Assembly: GCF_003025615.1 (NCBI RefSeq)
Contig: NZ_PYMJ01000021.1
Coordinates: forward strand, 1-64,000
Origin: Photobacterium frigidiphilum
GTDB lineage: Bacteria > Pseudomonadota > Gammaproteobacteria > Enterobacterales > Vibrionaceae
Direction of reading: 5' to 3'
DNA: 64,000 bases
Positions 26,952-36,167 of the stretch are shown here, one piece after another; within the stretch, counting starts at the first letter, position 1; each line of letters opens with the position of its first letter. The position numbers and the translations under genes were made by a program. The notes beneath the pieces were generated by a model, which saw only the letters and a list, made by a program, of their open reading frames with translations, searched no databases and was not told where the DNA came from.

Positions 26952-29525
26952 TTGCATAACTATATCCAGACGCTAAAAAATAGATTAGACGGACATAATC
27001 AGCTGCGCATTGAACGTGCACGAGCAGCGATGAATGTGCAATCTGAACAGGTTTTTGACCTGTTATCTATACTGCTTCACTATAATCATCCTGCGGTACC
27101 AGGATACCTTGAGCAAAAGGTACCATTTGGTATTGCTAACTTTGCCGTTTCTGCGTTTCAGCAGCAATTTATTGATGATTGTGGTTTGGGCGCGCAAAGC
27201 CTTATCCCTACCACACAAATAGATGATTCAGAATGCTCAATCACTGGCTTATACGCCATGGGTAGTACGTCATCTATTGGTCAAAGCTTAACAAGTGATC
27301 TTGATATTTGGGTCTGCATTCGCACGACACTTTCAGCTAGCTGCCGTGAAAAATTAGACGCGAAATGTTCATTAGTTTCTGAATGGGCAATGACCCAAGG
27401 CGTAGAAGCTAATTTCTTCCTGATTGATGAAAATCGTTTTCGCGATAACTTTTCCGAAAAAATGACCGGTGAAAACTGTGGATCAAGCCAACATTTATTG
27501 TTACTTGATGAGTTTTATCGTTCAGCTGTTTGCCTTGCTGGTCAGCCTTTGTTGTGGTTTATGGTGCCACCAGAAATGGAAGAGTGTTACGATGAATATA
27601 TCGAGTATTTAGACTCTGCTGGGTATATTCGTCGTGATGAGTGGATTGATTTTGGTGGGCTGACGCGCATTCCTGCTGAAGAGTATTTTGGTTCTAGTTT
27701 ATGGCAGCTTTATAAAAGTATCGATTCACCGTACAAATCGGTCTTAAAAGCCATTTTACTGGAAGCCTATTCTTGGGAGTATCCGCATACTCAATTATTG
27801 AGTGTCGATGGTAAACGTCGTTTCTTCTCAGAAGATCGTACAGATTTCTGTATGGATGCGTATTATCTGATGCTAGAAAAAGTGACCCGTTACCTTGAGC
27901 GTATTAACGATCATCGCCGTTTAGATTTGGTGCGTCGCTGTTTTTACTTGAAGACTCATGAAAAACTGACACGTGCACCTTCATCTGGTTCGGTGCCTTG
28001 GCGTCGCAAGGTGCTTCAGCAGCTCACGACTGATTGGCATTGGTCGCAAGAGGTATTGGAAGAGCTCGATAATCGTCGTGATTGGAAAGTCGGACAAGTA
28101 AAGCGTGCGCATAATGAATTACTTGATGCTTTGATGCTCAGTTATCGAAATTTGATTCGTTTTGCTCGTCGCAATAATATTACTTCGGCAATTAGCCCTG
28201 AAGATATCAGTATCTTAGCTCGTAAATTATATGCTGCTTTTGAGGTGCTGCCAGGAAAGGTTACGCTACTCAACCCACAGATTTCACCAGACTTACATGA
28301 ACCCGATCTTACGTTGATTCAGGTGCCTGCTGGTCGTACGAATACTGCAGGGTGGTATTTGTATAAACAGCCGCTCGATCCGTTTGCGATTTTAGGGCAG
28401 CCATCGTTAGAACATAACCGTTACCTCAGTAAGCTGGTGGCATGGTCATATTTTAATGGTTTGCTAACAGAGTCGACCTGTTTACACAGTGTGGCGAACG
28501 GTACGGATATGGACATTGATAAGCTGTATCAGCTTGTAAGTGACATTCGAAATACCTTTCCAATTCGTCGTCCAAATCCTGGGTTACAGGCGCTATCGAG
28601 TCCATGTGAAATTCGTCAGTTAGGGTTATTCATTAATTTGGAAAATGACCCAACGACAGAGCTGAAAAACCGTTCAGTTCGTTTTGATTTTAAAAATACC
28701 GATATTTTCAGTTACGGCGCAGAGCAGAGATGCTTAGTGGGCAGTGTTGATTTAGTTTATCGTAATTCGTGGAATGAAGTGCGTACGCTGAATTTCAGTG
28801 GCGAAAACTCGATGTTAGATGCATTGAAAACCGTATTGGGGAAAATGCATCAAGATGCTATTCCACCAGAGTCGGTCGATGTGTTCTGTTATAGCAAGCA
28901 TATGCGCGGTTTAATTCGCAACTTGGTTTATCAGTTGATCGCCGAGTGTATTGAAATGCGTTTAAAGCCGATAGAACAAGAAAAACGGCGTCGCTTTAAA
29001 GCAATTTGTATTGGTGACCAAACTCACGGGCTGTTTTTTGAACGCCGTGGTGTATCAGTACAGAAATTGGAAAACTCGGTTGATTTCTATAGCTGTATAT
29101 CGACCAACAAGCTAACAGGTACGCCCAATGTTGTTATGGGTAAAATGGATGAACCGCATCCGCCTGAAATTGTTGATGCGTATGCGAGTGAAGGTTTAAT
29201 CCAATTTTTCTTTGAAGATTGCGAAGACGGTTACAATATTTATATTCTTGATGAGACGAATCGTATCGAGATGTATCGCCAGTGCAGTGGTGATAAAGAT
29301 GAAATGGTGCATGGGGTGAATCGCTTTTATACCTCATCACAAGATCGCTTTAGCTATAGTGCGAATTTTATTAATTTTAATTTGCCACAATTTTATGAGA
29401 TTGTGCATACCGATAGTGGCGAGTTACGAGTCATGCCATTCAAGAGTGGACAGCAAGCTCCGCGTAGCCCTACTGGTGTTAACCCGCAAGCGTCAAAGAT
29501 ATCTTTATTATCACGCCAATCTTGA
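26952..29525 (+). CDS. cyaA: Class I adenylate cyclase
   Basis: Makes cAMP, the ligand of CRP. The start is TTG at 26952, with a GGAAGAG ribosome site; E. coli cyaA also starts with TTG and the aligned N-terminus is (M)HNYIQTLKNRLD. This gives 857 residues (E. coli 848). The catalytic nucleotidyltransferase motif GSTSSIGQSLTSDLDIW begins at residue 104, with the metal-binding Asp116 and Asp118. The C-terminal half is the regulatory domain that responds to the phosphotransferase system. A non-ATG start probably limits translation. A longer frame from 26913 is open but has no support. Confidence 0.95.
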   Translation: MHNYIQTLKNRLDGHNQLRIERARAAMNVQSEQVFDLLSILLHYNHPAVPGYLEQKVPFGIANFAVSAFQQQFIDDCGLGAQSLIPTTQIDDSECSITGLYAMGSTSSIGQSLTSDLDIWVCIRTTLSASCREKLDAKCSLVSEWAMTQGVEANFFLIDENRFRDNFSEKMTGENCGSSQHLLLLDEFYRSAVCLAGQPLLWFMVPPEMEECYDEYIEYLDSAGYIRRDEWIDFGGLTRIPAEEYFGSSLWQLYKSIDSPYKSVLKAILLEAYSWEYPHTQLLSVDGKRRFFSEDRTDFCMDAYYLMLEKVTRYLERINDHRRLDLVRRCFYLKTHEKLTRAPSSGSVPWRRKVLQQLTTDWHWSQEVLEELDNRRDWKVGQVKRAHNELLDALMLSYRNLIRFARRNNITSAISPEDISILARKLYAAFEVLPGKVTLLNPQISPDLHEPDLTLIQVPAGRTNTAGWYLYKQPLDPFAILGQPSLEHNRYLSKLVAWSYFNGLLTESTCLHSVANGTDMDIDKLYQLVSDIRNTFPIRRPNPGLQALSSPCEIRQLGLFINLENDPTTELKNRSVRFDFKNTDIFSYGAEQRCLVGSVDLVYRNSWNEVRTLNFSGENSMLDALKTVLGKMHQDAIPPESVDVFCYSKHMRGLIRNLVYQLIAECIEMRLKPIEQEKRRRFKAICIGDQTHGLFFERRGVSVQKLENSVDFYSCISTNKLTGTPNVVMGKMDEPHPPEIVDAYASEGLIQFFFEDCEDGYNIYILDETNRIEMYRQCSGDKDEMVHGVNRFYTSSQDRFSYSANFINFNLPQFYEIVHTDSGELRVMPFKSGQQAPRSPTGVNPQASKISLLSRQS

Positions 29526-29562
29526 TTGTTGTTTGTAGTAGATTGAAATAATAAGTATTTAT

Positions 29563-29593
29563 AAAAAAGCCTTCAGTGATGAAGGCTTTTTTT
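29563..29593. terminator. Bidirectional terminator between cyaA and cyaY
   Basis: AAAAAAGCCTTCA-GTGA-TGAAGGCTTTTTTT hairpin with A-run and T-run on both sides, between the convergent genes. Confidence 0.9.
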
Positions 29594-29610
29594 ATAGGTA
29601 AAATTGTTGG

Positions 29611-29925
29611 CTATGACCAATCAACAGCCTCGCCTGCGTGAACAGAGCATTCACGTTTAACGAGTGCGAAGAACTCTTCACCACTGCGAGTACAGTGCCA
29701 TTCCCCGTTATTGTATTTGAAGTGATACCCACCTGATTTAGAGGCTAACCATAGTTCGTGTAGTGGTTCTTGGCGGTTAATTACTATCTGGCTACGGTTC
29801 TCAAATTCCAGTGTAAGTACGTTCCCTGTCGTCTCAGATTCGATATCTGCACCTGATTCATCGATGCCTTCTTCGATGATCATAAGTGCATGATCGACTA
29901 ACTTATGAAATTCAGTGTCATTCAT
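29611..29925 (-). CDS. cyaY: Frataxin-like iron-sulfur assembly protein CyaY
   Basis: A 104-residue bacterial frataxin that binds iron and modulates iron-sulfur cluster assembly by IscS/IscU. The acidic N-terminal helix (EEGIDESGADIESE) and the beta-sheet motif IVINRQEPLHELWLASKSGGYHFKY match the family. The ATG at 29925 is chosen over an adjoining GTG at 29928 because it matches the E. coli start MNDSEFH. It is convergent with cyaA and divergent from lptM, the E. coli arrangement. Confidence 0.95.
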   Translation of the reverse strand: MNDTEFHKLVDHALMIIEEGIDESGADIESETTGNVLTLEFENRSQIVINRQEPLHELWLASKSGGYHFKYNNGEWHCTRSGEEFFALVKRECSVHAGEAVDWS

Positions 29926-30003
29926 CACATTGCGTCCTATTGCTTTTCATATTCTTGGTGCGATTATAGAGGGCATTGAAATGATAATCACTGGCTTTCA
30001 AAA

Positions 30004-30186
30004 ATGCACAAAGGTTTATTAGTAAGTTTAGTTGTGAGTGTTTTAGTTTTGGCTGGCTGTGGGCAAAGCGGTGGGCTGTATATGCCTGAAGCTACGCCAC
30101 AGCAAAAAGAGCAACAACAAACACAGACACAGACACAGCAAGAATCTCAGCAGCAACAATCACAAGAGCAGCAAGTGCAATTGTAA
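30004..30186 (+). CDS. lptM: LPS translocon maturation lipoprotein LptM (YifL)
   Basis: A 60-residue lipoprotein. The signal sequence ends in the lipobox LAGC (Cys at residue 19), followed by GQSGGLYMPE, matching the GLKGPLY motif by which LptM binds the LptD-LptE complex and aids LptD oxidation in E. coli. The rest is a Gln/Thr-rich tail of low complexity encoded in part by three tandem ACACAG units. It lies 51 bases upstream of lysA; the order cyaY-lptM-dapF is that of E. coli except that lysA is inserted. Confidence 0.9.
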   Translation: MHKGLLVSLVVSVLVLAGCGQSGGLYMPEATPQQKEQQQTQTQTQQESQQQQSQEQQVQL

Positions 30187-30237
30187 TTATGGCTCATTGA
30201 TAAAATAACAACGCGACCAGACAGGGAAGAAACAACT

Positions 30238-31488
30238 TTGGATTACTTTAACTACCAACCGAATGGCCAATTGTGGGCCGAAGACATCGCATTAACCGAG
30301 CTTGCTGATCTGCATGGCACCCCATTATACGTATATTCTCGTGCCACGCTTGAGCGCCACTGGAATGCATTCGATCAAGCGGTAACCGATCATCCTCATC
30401 TGATTTGCTACGCAGTAAAAGCCAACTCGAATATTGGTGTACTGAACGTGTTAGCGCGATTAGGTTCAGGTTTCGATATCGTCTCTCAAGGTGAGCTTGA
30501 GCGTGTTATTACCGCGGGTGGTGATCCTGCTAAAGTGGTGTTCTCTGGTGTAGGTAAGACTGCAGTAGAAATGAAGCGTGCGTTAGAGTTGGGGATAAAA
30601 TGTTTCAATGTTGAATCTGAACCTGAACTTGAACGCTTGAATCAAGTGGCGAGTGATCTGGGGCTAGTTGCACCGATTTCATTGCGTATTAATCCTGATG
30701 TTGATGCACAAACGCACCCATACATATCTACGGGTTTGCGTGATAATAAATTCGGTATCTTCTTTGAGCGTGCGGTTGAAGTCTACCGATTGGCACATAG
30801 CCTACCCAATCTGAACGTGGTGGGTATGGATTGCCATATTGGTTCTCAGTTAACTAATCTCGACCCTTTTATTGATGCGACAGATCGCCTATTGGCCCTG
30901 ATCGATACCTTGAAAGCAGAAGGTATTGTGATTAAGCACCTTGATGTTGGTGGTGGCTTAGGCGTCACATACAATGAAGAGCAACCGCCGTTGCCGTCTG
31001 AGTATGCCTCTGCATTGCTAGCACGTTTAGGTGAGCATTCTGAGCTGGAGTTGATCTTTGAGCCGGGTCGCGCCATTGCGGCGAATGCAGGTGTATTATT
31101 GACCCGTGTGGAGTTTTTAAAACACACCGACTACAAGAACTTCGCGATTGTCGATGCGGCAATGAATGATTTGATTCGCCCGACCTTGTACCAAGCATGG
31201 CAAAATATTGTGCCAGTGGTACCACGTGAAGGTGAAGTCAAAACGTATGATTTGGTAGGCCCTATCTGTGAAACGGGCGATTTCATTGGTAAAGATCGCG
31301 AGCTATGTCTTGCCCCTGGTGACTTATTAGCGGTGCGCTCTGCGGGTGCTTACGGTTTTGTTATGTCGTCTAACTACAATACTCGTACTCGTGCTGCAGA
31401 AATCATGGTCGATGGTAATACTGCTCATGTGGTACGTGAACGTGAAAAGCTTGCAGAACTATGGCAATCTGAACATCTATTGCCGTAA
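30238..31488 (+). CDS. lysA: Diaminopimelate decarboxylase
   Basis: PLP enzyme making L-lysine from meso-diaminopimelate, 416 residues. The start is TTG at 30238, preceded by AGGGAAGAAACAAC. Lys61 in CYAVKANSN is the PLP lysine; other motifs are FDIVSQGELERV, GMDCHIGSQL, LDVGGGLGV and the catalytic-Cys segment GPICETGDF. dapF follows 36 bases later; LysA consumes the meso isomer that DapF makes, so the pair forms a functional unit. In E. coli lysA is elsewhere and has its own regulator LysR. Confidence 0.95.
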   Translation: MDYFNYQPNGQLWAEDIALTELADLHGTPLYVYSRATLERHWNAFDQAVTDHPHLICYAVKANSNIGVLNVLARLGSGFDIVSQGELERVITAGGDPAKVVFSGVGKTAVEMKRALELGIKCFNVESEPELERLNQVASDLGLVAPISLRINPDVDAQTHPYISTGLRDNKFGIFFERAVEVYRLAHSLPNLNVVGMDCHIGSQLTNLDPFIDATDRLLALIDTLKAEGIVIKHLDVGGGLGVTYNEEQPPLPSEYASALLARLGEHSELELIFEPGRAIAANAGVLLTRVEFLKHTDYKNFAIVDAAMNDLIRPTLYQAWQNIVPVVPREGEVKTYDLVGPICETGDFIGKDRELCLAPGDLLAVRSAGAYGFVMSSNYNTRTRAAEIMVDGNTAHVVREREKLAELWQSEHLLP

Positions 31489-31524
31489 CTGTTGTACTAA
31501 TGAATCATAACGAGAAGGAACATC

Positions 31525-32355
31525 ATGCAGATTAATTTTTCCAAAATGCATGGGCTGGGAAATGACTTCATGGTGGTGGATTGTGTCACGCAGAATGTAT
31601 TTTTTTCGCCTGATGCAATAAGGCGCTTAGCTGATCGTCACCGTGGCATTGGGTTTGACCAGCTATTGGTGGTTGAGCCACCTTATGATCCTGAAACTGA
31701 TTTCCATTATCGTATTTTTAACGCTGATGGCAGTGAAGTTGAACAGTGTGGCAACGGTGCCCGCTGTTTTGCCCGCTTTGTTTGGATGAAAGGGTTAACC
31801 AATAAATATCAAGTGGCGGTAAGTACCAAAGCCGGCAAGATGTTATTGAAGTTAGAAAATGATAATCAGGTAACTGTCAATATGGGCGTGCCTGAGTTTG
31901 AACCAAGTAAGATCCCGTTTCGCGCTAAGCAGACAGAAAAAACCTACATCATGCGAGTGGGTGAGCGCACCATATTTTGTGGCACCGTGAGCATGGGAAA
32001 TCCACACTGTGTCACCGTGGTCGATGACTTAGATTTGACTGACGTTGATACCCTTGGACCATTGATAGAATCTCATGAGCGCTTCCCTGAGCGTGTTAAT
32101 GCCGGTTTCATGCAAGTGGTATCGCGCAATGAAGTTAAATTACGGGTATATGAACGCGGAGCGGGTGAAACGCAGGCTTGTGGTAGTGGCGCTTGTGCTG
32201 CCGTTGCAGTGGGTTACCTTCAAGGTTTACTGGATGAAAATGTCAAAGTCAGTTTACCAGGTGGCGATTTACACATTAGCTGGGCTGGTGAAGGCAAATC
32301 ATTGTATATGACTGGGCCAGTGGCACATGTTTTTGATGGACAAATAGTATTATGA
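31525..32355 (+). CDS. dapF: Diaminopimelate epimerase
   Basis: Converts LL- to meso-diaminopimelate for lysine and peptidoglycan. 276 residues (E. coli 274). The two catalytic cysteines are in EQCGNGARC (Cys75) and TQACGSGAC (about Cys219). The ATG has a GAGAAGGAACATC ribosome site. Its stop overlaps the start of the DUF484 gene (ATGA), so the two are coupled; in E. coli yigA (DUF484) also follows dapF and precedes xerC. Confidence 0.96.
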   Translation: MQINFSKMHGLGNDFMVVDCVTQNVFFSPDAIRRLADRHRGIGFDQLLVVEPPYDPETDFHYRIFNADGSEVEQCGNGARCFARFVWMKGLTNKYQVAVSTKAGKMLLKLENDNQVTVNMGVPEFEPSKIPFRAKQTEKTYIMRVGERTIFCGTVSMGNPHCVTVVDDLDLTDVDTLGPLIESHERFPERVNAGFMQVVSRNEVKLRVYERGAGETQACGSGACAAVAVGYLQGLLDENVKVSLPGGDLHISWAGEGKSLYMTGPVAHVFDGQIVL

Positions 32356-33053
32356 CCGATGCCTCACTACAGAATGATGCAGCGCTACTTACCGATGCGC
32401 CATTGGATGATAAAAAGGTGGCGGAATATTTACTTAGCCACCCTGATTTCTTTGGTCTTAACCCTGAGTTGCTGACGCACTTACGTATTCCTCACTCTGA
32501 ACGTGGTGCGGTCTCGTTGGTTGAGATACAGCTTGAACGGTTACGTAACCGCGTACAAGAACTTGAAGGTAATATTGAGAATCTAGTTTCTTTGGCGGCG
32601 AAAAATAGCGAACTATTTTCGGTTTTTTCACTGGCACAGCAAAAACTGTTTCAAACCCATAATATTTACCAAGCGTTAATTATATTGAGTGATTTAAGTA
32701 CTCAGCTTGGGTTGGAATTCAGTTTGCGTTTGTTTGATAGTCTTGATGAGCAATTATTCTTAGAACGTCGATTATTTGATAACTTCCGTAAATCACGTTT
32801 AGTGGCTCGCCCTGTCTATTTAGGGCGGTTACGTAAAGCGGAAGCTGAGTTGTTATTTGAGCAACCACCACAGTTAGGATCGTTTGTGGTGTTGCCGTTA
32901 GGTGTCGATCGTCTGATTGGAGCGCTGAGCTTTTCAAGCCCTGATGGCGGTCATTTCCAGCCTGAAATGGATACCATGTTTGTTGAACAATTGGCGTCAG
33001 TATTAACCCGTTTGATTCATCATTGGGAATACAGCCGAGAGGTTATCGATTGA
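32352..33053 (+). CDS. DUF484 family protein (YigA)
   Basis: A 233-residue cytoplasmic protein of the DUF484 family. The N-terminal part has [27 protein letters not shown], then a helical/coiled segment ([19 protein letters not shown]), and the C-terminal part looks GAF-like ([22 protein letters not shown]). Function is unknown. It is wedged between dapF (4-base overlap) and xerC (4-base overlap), so the three are translated as a coupled block. The conserved position beside XerC suggests, but does not prove, a link to chromosome-dimer resolution. Confidence 0.88.
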   Translation: MTDASLQNDAALLTDAPLDDKKVAEYLLSHPDFFGLNPELLTHLRIPHSERGAVSLVEIQLERLRNRVQELEGNIENLVSLAAKNSELFSVFSLAQQKLFQTHNIYQALIILSDLSTQLGLEFSLRLFDSLDEQLFLERRLFDNFRKSRLVARPVYLGRLRKAEAELLFEQPPQLGSFVVLPLGVDRLIGALSFSSPDGGHFQPEMDTMFVEQLASVLTRLIHHWEYSREVID

Positions 33054-33964
33054 GTAGCTTGCCAACCGCTTTAGAAAAACCCCTTCAACTTTTCTACGAA
33101 TATATTCGTAGCGAGCGTGAATTGAGTTTACATACCCAACAGAATTATAAGCGCCAACTCTCTACAATCGCTGAGCAACTTGTGTCGTTTGAAGTAACCG
33201 ATTGGACCATGGTTGATGCTGGCTGGGTACGTCAAATTGCCAGTAAAGGTATGCGTGATGGGCTGAAAGCGAGCAGTATTTCGATGCGACTATCAGCATT
33301 GCGCAGCTTTTTTGATTTTTTAGTGCAAAAAGACATATTAAAAGCCAACCCAGCTAAAGGGGTGGCAGCACCACGCAAAGCGCGGCCATTACCTAAAAAT
33401 CTCGATGTTGATGAAATGGATCAGCTGCTTAGCGTGAATGAAGATGACCCATTATCTATTCGTGATCGTGCCATGATGGAATTGATGTATGGTGCAGGGT
33501 TACGTTTAGCAGAGCTGGTCAGCTTGAATGTGCGTGATATTAGCTTGAGTAAAGGTGATATTCGCGTAATCGGTAAAGGGGACAAAGAACGCATTGTTCC
33601 TTTTGCTGGGCTTGCCCGTGAATGGGTTGCCAACTGGTTAAAAGTGCGTGGAGCACTGGCTTCTGGTGATGAACCGGGTTTATTTGTCTCAAAATTAGGC
33701 ACACGTATCTCGACGCGTAATGTGCAGAAAAGAATGGCAGAGTGGGGGCAGAAACAAGCCGTTGCGAGCCACATCAATCCGCACAAATTACGGCATAGTT
33801 TTGCGACCCATATGCTGGAATCCAGCGGTGATTTGCGTGCGGTGCAAGAACTTCTTGGCCATGCAAATTTATCAACTACGCAAATTTATACCCATCTAGA
33901 CTTTCAGCATCTGGCTAAAGTGTACGATGAGGCACATCCTCGAGCCAAACGTGGTCGTCGCTAA
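33050..33964 (+). CDS. xerC: Tyrosine recombinase XerC
   Basis: Site-specific recombinase that works with XerD at dif to resolve chromosome dimers. 304 residues from a TTG that overlaps the DUF484 stop (TTGA) and has GAGAGGTTAT as its ribosome site. Catalytic residues: Arg in [10 protein letters not shown], Lys in VIGKGDKER, HxxR in HPHKLRHSF (the H and R), and Tyr in [10 protein letters not shown]. It is a core XerC, not an integron or phage integrase, judged by its neighbours and close match to E. coli XerC. An ATG at 33023 inside DUF484 is an alternative but less likely start. Confidence 0.94.
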   Translation: MSSLPTALEKPLQLFYEYIRSERELSLHTQQNYKRQLSTIAEQLVSFEVTDWTMVDAGWVRQIASKGMRDGLKASSISMRLSALRSFFDFLVQKDILKANPAKGVAAPRKARPLPKNLDVDEMDQLLSVNEDDPLSIRDRAMMELMYGAGLRLAELVSLNVRDISLSKGDIRVIGKGDKERIVPFAGLAREWVANWLKVRGALASGDEPGLFVSKLGTRISTRNVQKRMAEWGQKQAVASHINPHKLRHSFATHMLESSGDLRAVQELLGHANLSTTQIYTHLDFQHLAKVYDEAHPRAKRGRR

Positions 33965-34036
33965 CGTGTAGTTCCCCACCTTGATTACAGGGCAGTTGTG
34001 TTCTGCCCTTATCGTTTTAGTTTTTTGAGGAAGCAG

Positions 34037-34756
34037 ATGCAGTTTTATCGAAACCTTCAGCCGATCAAAGCCCTGACGTTTGATTTAGACGATACGCTTT
34101 ATGATAATCGTCCGGTTATCGTGCGCGCAGAACAAGCTATGTATGATTGGCTGGCAGAGTATCATCCTTGTAGCCACACCCTCACCAGGCAAGATTGGAT
34201 GGCATTAAAGCAACATATTGCCATGGCTGATCCAATGCTTAAACACGATGTAACTTTGTGGCGCTATGAGCTAATAAAGATTGGTTTAATGCAATTAGGC
34301 TATCGTCTAGCTGATGCTGAAAAAGCCGCTCACCATGGGCTCGAGGTGGTACTTGCTGTACGAAATCAAGTCAATGTACCGGCAGAAACGCATCGAGTAC
34401 TGAGCGAGCTTGCGCAACGCGTGCCTTTATTGGCGATAACGAATGGCAATGTTGATGCGGATAAAATAGGGCTAGGGCAATACTTTTCACGGGTATTAGT
34501 GGCAGGTCGTGATGGCTTAGCTAAACCTGCGCCAGATTTGTTTGCCCAAGCTGCGGCATTACTTGGGCTACCTGCAGAGCATATTTTACATGTTGGCGAT
34601 CATCTAGTGACTGATGTCGGCGGGGCAAAAAAGAATGGTTTTCAGGCGTGCTGGTATAACGATCAATTGCGTCAATTGCATTCTGAACCAAGAAGCCGAC
34701 TGCTCCCTGATATCGAAATCTCTCAGTTAGCGCCTTTGCTTACTCTCGTGTCTTGA
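34037..34756 (+). CDS. yigB: HAD-family FMN/5-amino-6-phosphoribitylamino phosphatase YigB
   Basis: Haloacid dehalogenase superfamily phosphatase, 239 residues from an ATG with GAGGAAGCAG upstream (E. coli YigB 238). HAD motif I is TFDLDDTLYDN with both Asp, motif II is AITNGN, motif III is the Lys in GLAKPAPD, and motif IV is HVGDHLVTDVGGA. YigB of E. coli dephosphorylates the riboflavin precursor and FMN. It follows xerC by 72 bases, as in E. coli, where uvrD comes next; here a bufferin operon intervenes. Confidence 0.92.
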   Translation: MQFYRNLQPIKALTFDLDDTLYDNRPVIVRAEQAMYDWLAEYHPCSHTLTRQDWMALKQHIAMADPMLKHDVTLWRYELIKIGLMQLGYRLADAEKAAHHGLEVVLAVRNQVNVPAETHRVLSELAQRVPLLAITNGNVDADKIGLGQYFSRVLVAGRDGLAKPAPDLFAQAAALLGLPAEHILHVGDHLVTDVGGAKKNGFQACWYNDQLRQLHSEPRSRLLPDIEISQLAPLLTLVS

Positions 34757-34880
34757 TGTGGAAATTTGATAATTAGAACCACTAGTTACTTCAATTTCTG
34801 CCTTGTTATTATCAATTTATCCTGCGCAATTATCTGACCATTTACTTATCCAGAATGGTATAAGTCATAAAATAAGTAAC

Positions 34881-34907
34881 AAAAAGGCGATCAATGATCG
34901 CCTTTTA
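34881..34907. terminator. Bidirectional terminator between yigB and doxX
   Basis: AAAAAGGCGATCA-ATGATCGCCTTTTA hairpin with A- and T-runs on both sides, between convergent genes. Confidence 0.88.
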
Positions 34908-34933
34908 TGGTTTTTGGAACTTAAATAATTTGG

Positions 34934-35395
34934 CTATTTAATCAAGCTGCGTTTAGGTTGGTCGTTACTGATTAAGCGATCAAGTGAAAATAGCCCAGCT
35001 CCCCAAAAGACATTCACTAAGATCATCATTCCCCATAGCTGGTGGTCATAGAAGCCTTTTTCCCACAGTAGCGGATAAGAGGCCACTGCAATGATATTAA
35101 AGACAAATAAAATCAATGCCATTGGGCGAGTAAATAAACCGAGCGCTAAAAATACTGGTAAAATAAGCTCTGCTGCCGTACCGGAATATGCCGCGAGCTG
35201 CCATGGAATAACGGGTACTTTATACTCATATTCGAATAAATATAATGTACTGTCCCAACTTGAAAACTTCACCATGCCTGATTTAAAGAAGACCCAAGCC
35301 ACCCATAAACGCGTAAATAACAGTAAGAATGGCGTTAATGGCTCAGCGATTTTCTGACCGATATTATCGATACCTCGAATGAAATTCAGCATCAT
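34934..35395 (-). CDS. DoxX family membrane protein (bufferin operon)
   Basis: A 153-residue DoxX-type protein with four membrane segments and the typical RLWVAWVFFKSGMVKFSSW start and LFTRPMALILFVFNIIAVASYP third segment. It is the last gene of the operon with the MNIO and DUF2063 genes and overlaps the DUF2063 gene by 32 bases; its ATG has AAGGGAATAA as ribosome site. DoxX proteins accompany many bufferin/Hvf operons, presumably as membrane redox or quinone-linked partners; the precise role is not established. Confidence 0.88.
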   Translation of the reverse strand: MMLNFIRGIDNIGQKIAEPLTPFLLLFTRLWVAWVFFKSGMVKFSSWDSTLYLFEYEYKVPVIPWQLAAYSGTAAELILPVFLALGLFTRPMALILFVFNIIAVASYPLLWEKGFYDHQLWGMMILVNVFWGAGLFSLDRLISNDQPKRSLIK

Positions 35396-36167
35396 TTATT
35401 CCCTTTGGTTGACAGTGAACATCTGAAAAAATGTGTTGCTGTACTAATTCACTGAGCATCGCGAGCATAGTGTCATCAGCATTATCCAGCGTTTTCTGTT
35501 GTTGGCTTAAGTTAACAAGTGCGGTAGCGGCACGATTGGTATTCATCACCAAAATCTGTTTAGTGCGGTGCTGGATAATGGCTGATTCCGGTTGATTAAT
35601 ATCGAACTCTTCGAAGTTATTATTCGTTACCATTTGCCATAAGGTGACCACGGCGTAAGACGAATCAAAGCATAACGTGAGATGTGGCACTTCAAATTGT
35701 AAGGATGAGAAATCGCTCTCTGCTAACCCTTGAAGTTTGTGGAGTGGAAACGATGAATGGATCGCTGGCTGATGATTTGCGCGATCAACGCACCATTCTA
35801 ACGCTGCTAAATCAGCAAGGTATGGAACGGCTTGATGTAATTCGGTGGTATGAGTAATTGCGTCATCTAGCCCTGCACCATAATGGCTTACATCCCCTTG
35901 CTCAAGGGGATGAGACAGTACATATTGACGTGCTAATTGGCTAAAGCATTCATCGCCTACGACGGCTTTTACCGCGGGGTAAGTCGCTTCTAATATTTCA
36001 GATAAACTAATAATGAAGTTATTACGGTAAATCTGAATTAACTGATCCGCAGGAAATTGCCCTCGAGCAATTTGATTTGCCACATCACTCTCTTGATAGT
36101 GGAGTGCATCAGAAAATGCTTTTTGCAGATCATGCAGAGAGCGGCTAGGGGGTTGTGATTTGTCCAT
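35364..36167 (-). CDS. bufC: DUF2063 family protein, bufferin-maturation partner (BufC/HvfC)
   Basis: A 267-residue protein of the DUF2063 family. The N-terminal helical part contains LIQIYRNNFIISLSEILEATYPAVKAVVGDECF, the family hallmark, followed by a variable C-terminal domain. In RiPP systems of this type the partner binds the precursor and delivers it to the MNIO enzyme. The ATG has a perfect AGGAGG ribosome site (GCAGGAGGCGCAAT) and lies inside the end of the MNIO gene (23-base overlap), so the two are translated together. Confidence 0.88.
   Translation of the reverse strand: MDKSQPPSRSLHDLQKAFSDALHYQESDVANQIARGQFPADQLIQIYRNNFIISLSEILEATYPAVKAVVGDECFSQLARQYVLSHPLEQGDVSHYGAGLDDAITHTTELHQAVPYLADLAALEWCVDRANHQPAIHSSFPLHKLQGLAESDFSSLQFEVPHLTLCFDSSYAVVTLWQMVTNNNFEEFDINQPESAIIQHRTKQILVMNTNRAATALVNLSQQQKTLDNADDTMLAMLSELVQQHIFSDVHCQPKGINDAEFHSRYR

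Noticed and set aside
33050-33964. Mobile-element integrase
   Set aside because: The tyrosine recombinase is core XerC by its neighbours (dapF, DUF484, yigB) and sequence.
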